Position numbers and translations under genes: made by a program. A stretch of 50,250 nt of DNA, taken from BOG-938 sp035524315. GTDB lineage: Bacteria > Pseudomonadota > Alphaproteobacteria > Caulobacterales > Caulobacteraceae. The notes below the pieces were generated by a model. That model saw nothing but the letters and a program-made list of their open reading frames with translations, made no database searches and was not told the DNA's origin. Positions within the stretch are counted from its first letter, which is position 1. Each line of letters opens with the position of its first letter. Below are positions 26,164 to 36,334 of this stretch, piece after piece. Location of the stretch: assembly GCA_035524315.1 (NCBI GenBank), contig DATKPD010000029.1:1-50250 (forward strand), read 5' to 3'.

Positions 26164-28578
26164 ATGACCTACTCTCGCCAGCGGGCGCTGCGCGCCTGTT
26201 CTATCGCCATGCTCATTGCCGCAGCTGGCTTGGCCGCGCCGCACGCAGCGCGCGCCGCCGAGGCCGCCGTGACCGCCGACGCCGGTCCGGACGCTCCGGA
26301 AGTGAATCAGATCGTTGTGACGGCCACGGCGTCCAAGGCCACGCAAGTGGCGCCGGTGCGCAGCTCGCTGAACGCCACCGAGCCGGAAGCGGTCATCACC
26401 CGCAAGTACATGGAAGAGACCGCCCCGCGCATCGGCGACTTCTCCACCGTGGCGGCCTTCGCCCCCGGCATGATCGCCACGCCCCAGCCGAACGGCCCGG
26501 GCCTGGCCGACGGCGGCAAGATCCAGCTGCGCGGCTTCGGCGACGGCAGCTACACCATCACCTACGACGGCGTTCCCTGGGGCGACACCAACGGCCCCAG
26601 CCACCACGGCACGGCGTTCTTCCCCAACTCCACCATCGGCGGCGTGATCATCGAGCGCGGCCCCGGCAAGGCGGAAGACATGGGGCCCGCCAACTTCGGC
26701 GGCTCGGTCAACCTGATCTCCTTGCCGCTGGAAGAAGGCAAGAGCCTGACCCAGGTCGTCACCGGTGCGTCGTTCAACACCGAGCAATACATCACCACCG
26801 TGCAGAGCGGGGACCTCGGCGGCGCTCGCTTCCTGGCCAATTTCCAGGAACTGTCGTCGGACGGTTACCTGACGTTCAACAAAACCTGGGGCAACTCCCA
26901 GATGTTCAAGGGCGCGGTGCCGATCACCGGCACGGGCCTGACGCTTTCCGCGCTCTACACGCACACCACCTACCTGTACAACAAGTCGGACGTTGGCGAC
27001 GCCGACGTTTATCAACTGAAAGCGTACGGCAACAACTTCTCGCTGAGCAACGACCCGACCAACCAGACGTATTACAAGTACAATTGGGCGCGTAAGCAGA
27101 CCAATTACGAATACATCAAACTCGCTGGCGACATTGGCCACGGCTTCGGCATCGACAACACGGTCTATAGCTACGGCTACGACAACGACACCTCGTCGAC
27201 CGACAACAACCTGGCAGGACCCGGGCCCTATAACTGGACCGCGACGCCCGGCTCGAAGACCCCGGTCGTGGGCAGCACCACCGGCCCCGTCACGGTGATG
27301 CCCGGCTATACCAAGAAGAACGAGTATGTGGTGACGGGCGACATCGGCAAGGTCTACTACAACTCACCGTTCGGCAAGCTGACCGCCGGCGTGTGGTACG
27401 AGCGCGCGGACACCTACCGCTACAATATCAACCTGAACCTGATCAACAACGCGCCGGACTACATCGACAGCTGGTACCCGACGGGCCTGCCCGCCTCTAA
27501 GACCGCGACCAATATCAACTTCATCGAGTTCTCCGGCTGGAAGCAGTACCAGCCGTTCGCTCAGTTTGAGTGGAAGCCGATCGACGGCCTGACCGTCACG
27601 CCGGGCGTCAAATATGTGAACTGGGACCTCTACATCACCTCGCCGATCGAGAAGATTTCCAAGCCGGGCGACACCCCGCTGTCGATCGAGCGCATCTATA
27701 CGCGCACCCTGCCGTTCCTGACCGCCAACTACCGCATTACCAACACCTGGTCGGCCTATGCCCAGTACGCCCAGGGCATCCTGGTGCCGAACATCTCCAA
27801 CCTCTACGTCGCCAACAACGCGGGCACCTCGTTCCTGCCGCAGCTGTCGACCAACTATCAGCTGGGTACGGTGTTCAACCGCGGCAACCTCGCCCTGGAC
27901 GGCGACGTCTATTACATCCAGTTCGACCACAAGATTCAGTCGTTCACGGACGTGACGTCGGGCCAGACCTACGACACCAACAGCGGCGGCGCGGTCTATC
28001 GCGGCGCGGAAGTGCAGGCCAACTACGCCCTGCCCTACGGCCTGAGCGTGTTCGGCAACTACGCCTACATCAGCGCGGTGGGCGCCAACGACCCGACCAA
28101 CCCGCTGTCCAACGGCCATCAACTGACTGGCGTGCCCCTGTGGACTTCGGCCGCGGGCGTGCGCTTCGAGCGCGAGCATCTGTTCCGCTCGGACGACACC
28201 GTGGTGGTCTCGCTGATCAGCAAGTTCGTCGGTTCGCAGTACAACACCGCCGCGTCCTGCTCGAACGTGGTGAGCAACGCCTCGGGTACGGCCTATTGCG
28301 CGGCCAACTCGACGCTGACGCCCGTCACCGGCCTGCTCCCGGCTTACAACCAGTTCGATCTGTCGATGACCTATCGCGTTGGGCCGTACAGCATCGAAGG
28401 ACAGGTTCTGAACCTGCTCAACACCCACTCCCTGGTCACGATGAAGGGCAAAAACCTCCTGGCCAATGGGCAGTTTGACCTGAACGACGCCACGATCAAC
28501 GGCTCGCCCAACACCAACGCGCCGGAATATCAAGTGCCGACCAACTTCCAGATCACGGTCCGCGCCAAGTTCCAGTAA
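26164..28578 (+). CDS. TonB-dependent outer-membrane receptor
   Basis: 804-residue receptor. Signal peptide MTYSRQRALRACSIAMLIAA with cleavage near ARA-AE, then a TonB-box-like NQIVVTATA. The plug has KIQLRGFGDGSYTITYDG, VIIERGPGKAEDMGPANFGG and SVNLISLPL. The barrel continues to VRAKFQ; the aromatic signal is the penultimate Phe, followed by an unusual terminal Gln. ATG 26164 is preferred because of the TTTTGGGGA site just upstream and the signal peptide; an upstream in-frame start at 26113 is rejected. Ligand unknown. A clear terminator follows. Confidence 0.9.
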   Translation: MTYSRQRALRACSIAMLIAAAGLAAPHAARAAEAAVTADAGPDAPEVNQIVVTATASKATQVAPVRSSLNATEPEAVITRKYMEETAPRIGDFSTVAAFAPGMIATPQPNGPGLADGGKIQLRGFGDGSYTITYDGVPWGDTNGPSHHGTAFFPNSTIGGVIIERGPGKAEDMGPANFGGSVNLISLPLEEGKSLTQVVTGASFNTEQYITTVQSGDLGGARFLANFQELSSDGYLTFNKTWGNSQMFKGAVPITGTGLTLSALYTHTTYLYNKSDVGDADVYQLKAYGNNFSLSNDPTNQTYYKYNWARKQTNYEYIKLAGDIGHGFGIDNTVYSYGYDNDTSSTDNNLAGPGPYNWTATPGSKTPVVGSTTGPVTVMPGYTKKNEYVVTGDIGKVYYNSPFGKLTAGVWYERADTYRYNINLNLINNAPDYIDSWYPTGLPASKTATNINFIEFSGWKQYQPFAQFEWKPIDGLTVTPGVKYVNWDLYITSPIEKISKPGDTPLSIERIYTRTLPFLTANYRITNTWSAYAQYAQGILVPNISNLYVANNAGTSFLPQLSTNYQLGTVFNRGNLALDGDVYYIQFDHKIQSFTDVTSGQTYDTNSGGAVYRGAEVQANYALPYGLSVFGNYAYISAVGANDPTNPLSNGHQLTGVPLWTSAAGVRFEREHLFRSDDTVVVSLISKFVGSQYNTAASCSNVVSNASGTAYCAANSTLTPVTGLLPAYNQFDLSMTYRVGPYSIEGQVLNLLNTHSLVTMKGKNLLANGQFDLNDATINGSPNTNAPEYQVPTNFQITVRAKFQ

Positions 28579-28599
28579 AACTTCTGAAAGCGTATCCGG

Positions 28600-28630
28600 C
28601 GGCGGGCGAAGAGCCCGCCGCTATTTCTTT
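28600..28630 (+). terminator. Rho-independent terminator after the receptor gene
   Basis: An 8-bp stem CGGCGGGC (28600-28607) pairs with GCCCGCCG (28613-28620) around the loop GAAGA, followed by the pyrimidine-rich tail CTATTTCTTT. It starts 22 nt after the receptor stop codon. Confidence 0.75.
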
Positions 28631-28944
28631 GGTCTCCGCCCGCTGAACTGGGCTTTTGCATCGACCATGCGGCTGGCCGCAACGTTGGCCTGATCAATGC
28701 TCGGCTTAGAGCGCGCGCATACTGTTTCCCTGGGTCTGATCTTCGGCCTCAGCGCCTCACTCGCTGCTGAACAGGGATTGCGATTGAGCGGGTCCGCAGA
28801 CCCGCCCGCGACACCGCCATAAAAATCTGCTGGCTTAGCAAGCTCAGTTGCGGCTCTAGATTGGGCCGGCGCGGCTTCGCGCCAGCTCGCCATTGGCGGT
28901 CAGCCTAACCGCCGCCAGGGGCCTAAGCTTGGATATAGCGAACG
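28631..28944. other. Non-coding stretch upstream of the response-regulator gene
   Basis: About 310 nt with no gene I can support. A minus-strand open frame of 90 codons (28621-28893) has no recognisable domain, starts without a ribosome-binding site and overlaps the terminator, so it is not called. The stretch presumably carries the promoter for the regulator gene at 28945, but no clear promoter elements were seen. Confidence 0.4.
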
Positions 28945-29625
28945 ATGAATTTGTTGCTGATCGAGGACGACAGCGAAACGGCCGATTATCTCGCGCGGGG
29001 CCTGACCGAGGCCGGCAACACGGTGCAGCACGCCGCCAACGGCCGCGACGGTCTGGTGCTGGCCGCCAACGCGGCCAACGACGTGATCATCCTCGACCGG
29101 ATGTTGCCTGAGATCGACGGGCTGGCCGTCCTGCGCACCTTGCGCAGCGCGCGCGTGCGCACCCCAGTGCTGCTGCTGACCGCCCTGGACAGCATCGACG
29201 ACCGGGTCCAGGGGCTGGACGCCGGCGCCGACGACTATCTGGTCAAGCCTTTCGCCTTCGTCGAGCTTCTGGCCCGGGTCAACGCCCTGTCGCGTCGCCC
29301 GCCGACCCAGGACGTGGTCACCGTGCTCAAGGTCGGCGACCTGCAGATGGACCTGATCAAGCGCACGGTGGTGCGGGCGAACCTGCGCGTGGACCTGCAG
29401 CCGCGCGAGTTCCAGCTGCTCGAATATCTGATGCGGCACGCCGGACGGCTCGTCACCCGCACCATGCTGCTGGAGGCCATCTGGAACTTTCACTTCGACC
29501 CTCAGACCAACATCGTCGAGACTCATATGAGCCGGCTGAGGGCCAAGGTCGACCGGGGACACCCGCACGAGCTGATCCACACAGTGCGCGGCGCCGGTTA
29601 CATTCTGAATGAGCCCTCGACTTGA
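28945..29625 (+). CDS. OmpR/PhoB-family response regulator
   Basis: 226 residues: a receiver domain (IEDD at 7-9, phosphorylated Asp51 in IILDRMLPE, Lys101 in LVKPF) followed by a winged-helix DNA-binding domain (PREFQLLEYLMRHAG, NIVETHMSRLRAKVD, IHTVRGAGYIL). The stop overlaps the TTG start of the kinase gene (TTGA), the common arrangement for a cognate pair. Target genes are not evident; the receptor upstream and the phosphatase downstream are the nearest candidates. Confidence 0.93.
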   Translation: MNLLLIEDDSETADYLARGLTEAGNTVQHAANGRDGLVLAANAANDVIILDRMLPEIDGLAVLRTLRSARVRTPVLLLTALDSIDDRVQGLDAGADDYLVKPFAFVELLARVNALSRRPPTQDVVTVLKVGDLQMDLIKRTVVRANLRVDLQPREFQLLEYLMRHAGRLVTRTMLLEAIWNFHFDPQTNIVETHMSRLRAKVDRGHPHELIHTVRGAGYILNEPST

Positions 29626-30962
29626 TCCTCGGCTCGACCAGTGCGCGGGTGGCGGCCGTCTACACCGCCGCTTTCGCCCTCGCCGTGGCCCTGCTCGGCG
29701 CGACGACCATCCTGGCGACGCGCACCGCCCTGGCCTCACAGTTCGATGACCGCATCCGCACCGAGCTGGCGGCCGTCAGGGTGGACTACGACTCCGAGGG
29801 GTTCACCGGCCTGGTCGATGAGATGAACGAGCGCTCGGCCAACCCGGGCGAACTTTGGTTCGGCCTGCGCACCGTGGCCGGAGCGCCGATCAAGGGCGCC
29901 CTCGCCCAAGTCGCCGCGCCCGCGGGATGGTCGGTTGCGCACATCCGCGCGGGCGGGCGCGAGCGGACGCTGCGCGTCCTGGCGGAGGACCTGCCCGGCG
30001 GCTACCGGCTGATGGCCGCCGACGACGTGGCGCGCATGCAGGGCCTGGACCGCAGCGTTGTGATCGGCTTCGCCCTGGCCTTCCTGGGCGTGGTCGCGAT
30101 CGGCGCGGCGGGCGGCTTCGCCCTCAGCCGCGACATGCACCGCCGCCTGGCGGCGATCTCCGGCACGGCCGAGGCGATCATCGACGGCGATCTGGCGCGC
30201 CGGGTGCCGATCGAGCGCGGCGGCGGCGACCTGGGCCGTCTGGCCGGCACGGTCAATCGCATGCTCGACCGGATCGGCGTCCTCGTCGACAGCCTGCGGC
30301 AGGTGTCGAGCGACATCGCCCACGACCTGCGCACCCCGCTTACCCGCCTGCGCCAGCGCCTGGAGCTGAGCCTGCAGCACACGGACGACCCGGGTCGCCG
30401 GGTCGAGATCGAAGGCGCCCTGCGCGACGTGGACTCGATCCTGCGCACTTTCGGCGCCCTGCTGCGCATCGCCCAGGTCGACGCCGGCGCGCGCCGCGCG
30501 GCCTTCCGACCGTTGGACCTCGCCGCCCTGGCCCAGGCCGTGTTCGACGACTACGCTCCGGCGGCGGAGGATGGCGGCCGCACCATGACCCTCGACGCCG
30601 ACCGGCCCGTGTGGATCGAGGGCGATCCCGCCCTGGTTAGTCAGTTGCTGGTCAATCTGGTCGAGAACGCCCTGGCCCATACGCCGGCGGGGGTGAAGGT
30701 GGAGCTCAGCGCCTACGCCGGCGACCAGGGCCAGGTGCTGAGCGTGCGCGACCATGGCCTGGGCGCGCCGGATGAGGAGCGCGAACGCCTGTTCGACCGG
30801 TTCTACCGTATGGAGCGCAGCCGCTCGACGCCGGGCAGCGGCCTGGGCCTGGCGCTGGTGGCCGCCATCGCCCGCCTGCACAGGGCCGAGGTCAGCCTCG
30901 ACAACGCCGCCCCCGGCCTGGAGGCGCGGGTGGTGTTTCCCGCGCCCGTCAGCGGGCCGTAA
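29622..30962 (+). CDS. Membrane sensor histidine kinase, cognate to the preceding regulator
   Basis: 446 residues beginning at TTG 29622, the only start in frame. Helix 1 covers about residues 10-32, a periplasmic sensor domain runs to about 145, and helix 2 (VVIGFALAFLGVVAIGAAGG) is followed by a HAMP linker. The HisKA box has His234 in SSDIAHDLRTPLTRLRQRLE, and the ATPase domain carries NLVENALAHTP, VRDHGLGAP, FDRFYRMERS and GSGLGLALV. Its tail overlaps the convergent acid phosphatase gene by 14 bases. Confidence 0.92.
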   Translation: MILGSTSARVAAVYTAAFALAVALLGATTILATRTALASQFDDRIRTELAAVRVDYDSEGFTGLVDEMNERSANPGELWFGLRTVAGAPIKGALAQVAAPAGWSVAHIRAGGRERTLRVLAEDLPGGYRLMAADDVARMQGLDRSVVIGFALAFLGVVAIGAAGGFALSRDMHRRLAAISGTAEAIIDGDLARRVPIERGGGDLGRLAGTVNRMLDRIGVLVDSLRQVSSDIAHDLRTPLTRLRQRLELSLQHTDDPGRRVEIEGALRDVDSILRTFGALLRIAQVDAGARRAAFRPLDLAALAQAVFDDYAPAAEDGGRTMTLDADRPVWIEGDPALVSQLLVNLVENALAHTPAGVKVELSAYAGDQGQVLSVRDHGLGAPDEERERLFDRFYRMERSRSTPGSGLGLALVAAIARLHRAEVSLDNAAPGLEARVVFPAPVSGP

Positions 30963-31668
30963 GCCCGGCGGCTTTCAGCTCGGCCCGCGCCAACTCGAAC
31001 TCCTGCTGGAATTTGGGGTTTTCCATCAACATCATGGCCAGCTCGGTTCCGAGCACATGGCTGGCCTCGATGTCTGACGGATAATGGGCGCCGCAGACCA
31101 CCCGGCTATAGGCGTAGTCCTGCGCTCGCGCCAGGATCGCCTGAGCCTTCTCAGGCATCAGGGCGGCTAGCACATAACCCATCGAATAGCTCAAGGTCGC
31201 ATGGCCGCTGGGATAGGACGTCAGCGGCGGGGCGTTCGGCGCATAGTCGCACGCCACTAGCGACGGATCGATCGCCCACGGACGTTTGCGCAGGAAGTAC
31301 CGCTTGGCCGCGGTGGCGACCAGGCCCTGGTCGTTGTCCTCGATGGCCAGGAGGCGCGCCGTGGCCGGCAGTTTGTTCAGGTCGAAGGCTGGGCCGAGGG
31401 TGCTGAAGAACAGCTCGACGCTCTCGTGCTTGTCGTCCCATTCCGCCTGGGCCCGCCGTTCGGGGCTGCGGCCGCGATAGACGCGCTCCACCTCGGCCAG
31501 ATCGGCCTTCTGGCGCTCGGACCCGTCAGGCGCGGGCGGCGGCAGCAACCGGCTCGGATCGATCTGTTCGGGGGTAAGAATTTCGAACGCCTTTTGCGCC
31601 GACCAAGCCGGACAAGAGCCGGCGGCCGCAAGCACAAGGACGACAGCGAGAAGAAGACGGCGGTGCAT
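30949..31668 (-). CDS. Class A non-specific acid phosphatase (PAP2 superfamily), periplasmic
   Basis: 239 residues with a signal peptide (MHRRLLLAVVLVLAAAGSCP). The complete phosphatase signature is present: K-x6-R-P at Lys122 to Pro130 (KRYFLRKRP), PSGH at 153-156 (SYPSGHATLSYS) and SR-x5-H-x3-D from Ser188 (SRVVCGAHYPSD, His195, Asp199). Such enzymes release phosphate from many organic monoesters, including nucleotides. ATG 31668 follows GGAG at a suitable distance; the longer start at 31719 lacks a signal-peptide layout. Convergent with the kinase gene. Confidence 0.92.
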   Translation of the reverse strand: MHRRLLLAVVLVLAAAGSCPAWSAQKAFEILTPEQIDPSRLLPPPAPDGSERQKADLAEVERVYRGRSPERRAQAEWDDKHESVELFFSTLGPAFDLNKLPATARLLAIEDNDQGLVATAAKRYFLRKRPWAIDPSLVACDYAPNAPPLTSYPSGHATLSYSMGYVLAALMPEKAQAILARAQDYAYSRVVCGAHYPSDIEASHVLGTELAMMLMENPKFQQEFELARAELKAAGLTAR

Positions 31669-32033
31669 CGGGCATCTCCAGCACAGACGCCGCCTTGCAC
31701 CACACGCAGGCCCGGCCACTCAAGTGAAGCTCTAATAAAGGAATCAAGTCCGATTCATGAAAGGAGCCAGAACGGCTTACACAATGACGGACCTGTACCC
31801 GGGCCGGGCCAGCCGGATCGCCATTGATTATTATTAATGTTGAACACCACGGCGCTCGGCGGCGAACAAGCCGAAGCCGCCTTCGGCATCCGCCCATTAA
31901 GCTAGCCCGGTCATGCCCCGTTCATCTCGGCGGGCGTATGCAAGAATCCGATGACGCGCGCTGTTAGGGCTCGGCGCGGATGACAGGCGGTCTTGGGCGC
32001 GTGGGCTGGTCCAGGACGAACGACGGACCCACG
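31669..32033. other. Divergent non-coding region between the acid phosphatase and DUF1800 genes
   Basis: 365 nt between divergent starts. It contains an A+T-rich patch (around 31733-31770 and 31820-31845) and a 7-bp hairpin GCCGAAG/CTTCGGC with loop CCGC at about 31870-31887. A 26-codon open frame beginning ATGAAAGGAGCC (about 31757) shows nothing recognisable and is not called. Promoters for both genes are expected here but were not resolved. Confidence 0.35.
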
Positions 32034-33554
<1,521 letters not shown>

Positions 33555-33565
33555 AGGTGATCGCT

Positions 33566-34771
33566 ATGAACCGACGTGAACTTCTCGCCTATGCCGGGGC
33601 CATGGTCCCCACCATCGTCGCCGGCCGCGTGTGGGCGGCGCCGGAGGGATCGACCGCGGCCGACCACCGCCTGCTGGTGGTGTTCCTGCGCGGCGCCTAT
33701 GACGCCGCCAACATTGTGATCCCCACCGGCAGCGACTTCTACTACCAGTCGCGCCCCACCCTGCAGATCGCCCGGCCCAACCCCGCCGATCCCGACGCCG
33801 CCCTGCCGCTCGACGCGGACTGGAGCCTGCATCCAGCGCTGAAGGACACGATCTACCCCCTGTGGCAGAAGAAGCAGATCGCCTTCGTGCCCTTCGCCGG
33901 CGCCTCGGACGACCTGTCGCGCAGCCACTTCGAGACCCAGGACACCATCGAGCTCGGCCAGCCGGTCGCGGGCACGCGCGATTTCGGTTCAGGCTTCATG
34001 AGCCGCCTGCACGCCCAGTTGGCCGACGCGCGCCCGATCGCCTTCACCGACCAATTGCCCCTGAGCTTTCGCGGCGGGACGCCCACGCCCAATATCGGGC
34101 TGGCCAATGTGGGCAAGCCCGGCGTCGATGACCGCCAGGCCAAGCTGATCGAGCAGATGTACCATGGCGGCGCGCTGGACGCCTCGGTGACCGAAGGCTT
34201 CGCGGTGCGCAACGAGGTCTACCAGTCGATCTCGTCCGAGATGACCGCCGCCAGCCGCGGCGCGGTCTCGACCAAGGGTTTCGAGCTGTCGGCCCGGCGC
34301 ATCGGGCGGCTGATGAACGCCGACTACACCCTGGGCTTTGTCGATGTCGGCGGCTGGGACACCCACGTCAACCAGGGGAACGCCAACGGCTATCTCGCCC
34401 AGCGCATCGGCGAACTGGGTCGCGGCCTTGCCGGCTTCGCCGACGAGATCGGGCCCGACCTGTGGCCGCAAACCACGGTGATCGTGGTGTCGGAGTTCGG
34501 CCGCACTTTCCGTGAGAACGGCGACAAGGGCACCGACCACGGCCACGGCAGCGCCTATTGGGTCATGGGCGGTTCGGTCAACGGCGGTCGCATCGCCGGC
34601 GAGCAGGTCGCGCTGTCCGCCGCCACGCTCAACCAGAACCGCGACTATCCGGTGCTGACCGACTACCGCGCCCTGATCGGCGGCGTCGCCCAGCGCCTCT
34701 ACGGCCTGAACACCGCGCGCCTGGCCCAGGTGTTTCCGAGCGCGCCGGCCAAGGATCTGCAGTTGGTGTGA
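33566..34771 (+). CDS. DUF1501 family protein, Tat-exported
   Basis: 401 residues. The N-terminus MNRRELLAYAGAMVPTIVAG carries the twin-arginine motif typical of this family. The body has VVFLRGAYDAANIVIPTG, FVPFAGASDDLSRSHFETQD, VDVGGWDTHVNQG and VIVVSEFGRTFRENGDKGTDHGHG; the last two resemble the metal-binding patterns of the alkaline phosphatase/sulfatase fold. ATG 33566 is preferred over GTG 33557 because GAAGG lies just upstream and the Tat motif follows at once. Paired with DUF1800; function unknown. Confidence 0.88.
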   Translation: MNRRELLAYAGAMVPTIVAGRVWAAPEGSTAADHRLLVVFLRGAYDAANIVIPTGSDFYYQSRPTLQIARPNPADPDAALPLDADWSLHPALKDTIYPLWQKKQIAFVPFAGASDDLSRSHFETQDTIELGQPVAGTRDFGSGFMSRLHAQLADARPIAFTDQLPLSFRGGTPTPNIGLANVGKPGVDDRQAKLIEQMYHGGALDASVTEGFAVRNEVYQSISSEMTAASRGAVSTKGFELSARRIGRLMNADYTLGFVDVGGWDTHVNQGNANGYLAQRIGELGRGLAGFADEIGPDLWPQTTVIVVSEFGRTFRENGDKGTDHGHGSAYWVMGGSVNGGRIAGEQVALSAATLNQNRDYPVLTDYRALIGGVAQRLYGLNTARLAQVFPSAPAKDLQLV

Positions 34772-34882
34772 CGGGCCTCCGCCCAACCCCAGGTCCGTGA
34801 CGCCTTTTTCGGCGAGCTCCCCGCTGGCGAAGGAGGCGCGTGCGCGCCCCTTAGCCGACCTGCTTTCTGGACTTCACCCGCC

Positions 34883-36334
34883 CTACGCCGCGCCGCCCAG
34901 CGACTGGTACAGCGCCGCCGTGTCCGCGAACCGCGCGGCGCTGGCGGCGACCAGGGTGGCGCGGGCCTGGGCGTAGGTCTGTTCGGCGGTCAGCACCTGC
35001 AGCGCGCCGGTCTCGCCCAGGTCGCGCGACTTTTGCGCGAAGGTCAGGCTGCGCCGGCTGGCGGCCTCGGCCACCGACGCGGCCTTGAGCGTCTCGGCGT
35101 CGCGGGTCAGGGCGTCGAGGGAGTCGGCCACGTTCTTCAGGGCGTTGAGCACGCTCGAGCGATACTGCGCCTTGGCCTGGTCTAGCGCCGCCTCGGCCGC
35201 CTTCTGCTTCTGCAGCAGCTGGCCGCCCTCGAAGATCGGCTGGGCTACGCCGGCGCTCAGGGTCCAGAAGTCGTTGCCCGAGTTGAGGATGTTGCGCAGG
35301 TCGTTGGAGGCGCCGCCGCCTGCCGCGCTCAGGGTGAAGTTGGGCAGGCGCGCGGCCACCGCCACGCCCACCCCGGCGCTGGCGGCGTGCAGATTGGCCT
35401 CGGCCGCCACGATGTCGGGCCGGCGGCGCACCAGGTCGGCCGGAGCGCTCACGGGCAGGTCCGGCGGCAGGACCAGGGCGTCCAGGTCGAGCGGGGGCGG
35501 CGCGCCCTGCCCGGCCTCGCGGCCCAGCAGCACGGCCAGGGCGCTTTGTTGCTGGCCCAGACTCTTGGCCAGGGGCGACAGCGCCTGGTCGGCCTGGGCG
35601 ACCTGAGCCTGCTGCGCGGCCACGTCCGCTTGACCCACTTCGCCCAGTTGGACCTGCCGCTGCATCAGCGTCAGCTCCTGGCGCGCGGCGGCGGCGGTCT
35701 GGCGCGCGGCCTCTACCTGGCGCCCGAGCGCGGCCGACTGAACGGCGGCGGCCACGACATTGGCGATCAGCGTCGCGCGCGCGGCCTCGTACTGCCATCG
35801 GGCCTGGTCGGCCTGGGCGGCGGCCTGCTCGGTCGCGCGGCGCAGGCCGCCAAATACGTCGACCGTGTAGCCGACGGTGATCTGGGCGGTGTGCAGGCTG
35901 TAGGAATAGGCGTTGTCAGCCGGCACAGGCGACAGGCTGTTGCTGGTCTTGTCGCGCTCGGCCGTGTAGCCGAAATTGGCGGTGGGCAGCTCGGCGCCGG
36001 CCTGGGCCTTCATCAGGGCGTCGGCCTGGCGCAGGGCCGCGTCGGCCGATTTCAGGTCGGGGTTGGCCGCCAACGCCTCATCGACCATCGCGTTCAGCTG
36101 CGGCGAGCCGAACTGGGTCCACCACTTATCCGGCGCGCCCTGGGCCGCCACGAAGCGCTGGGCCTGGCCGCCGGCCACGCCGGGCGTGGCGGGGATTTCG
36201 GTCGGCGCCGGCGTTGGCGCATAGGCGGTGGTCGTCGGCGGTGCGGGCCGCTCGAAATTCGGGCCCACGGCGCAACCCGACAGGGCGGTGGACGCCAACA
36301 GACCAATCGCAACAACTCGGATCATACGGTTCAT
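34883..36334 (-). CDS. RND efflux outer-membrane factor, NodT-type lipoprotein
   Basis: 483-residue TolC-like channel of the NodT/OprM family. The signal peptide ends in the lipobox ALSGC (Cys21), followed by AVGPNFERPAPP, the standard start of mature proteins in this family. Two OEP repeats are present, with the long coiled-coil helices rich in Ala, Gln and Glu, and the conserved RRPDIVAAEANLHAASAGVGVA segment in the middle. The start overlaps the pump gene stop by four bases. Last gene of the efflux operon. Confidence 0.92.
   Translation of the reverse strand: MNRMIRVVAIGLLASTALSGCAVGPNFERPAPPTTTAYAPTPAPTEIPATPGVAGGQAQRFVAAQGAPDKWWTQFGSPQLNAMVDEALAANPDLKSADAALRQADALMKAQAGAELPTANFGYTAERDKTSNSLSPVPADNAYSYSLHTAQITVGYTVDVFGGLRRATEQAAAQADQARWQYEAARATLIANVVAAAVQSAALGRQVEAARQTAAAARQELTLMQRQVQLGEVGQADVAAQQAQVAQADQALSPLAKSLGQQQSALAVLLGREAGQGAPPPLDLDALVLPPDLPVSAPADLVRRRPDIVAAEANLHAASAGVGVAVAARLPNFTLSAAGGGASNDLRNILNSGNDFWTLSAGVAQPIFEGGQLLQKQKAAEAALDQAKAQYRSSVLNALKNVADSLDALTRDAETLKAASVAEAASRRSLTFAQKSRDLGETGALQVLTAEQTYAQARATLVAASAARFADTAALYQSLGGAA

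Noticed and set aside
28621..28893. 90-codon minus-strand open frame after the second receptor
   Set aside because: It overlaps the terminator, has no ribosome-binding site and no recognisable domain; a composition artefact is more likely.
34834..34856. Palindrome GGCGCG-TG-CGCGCC between DUF1501 and the outer-membrane factor gene
   Set aside because: Without a T run and in such G+C-rich DNA it is not distinguishable from chance; it may help end transcription but is not called.
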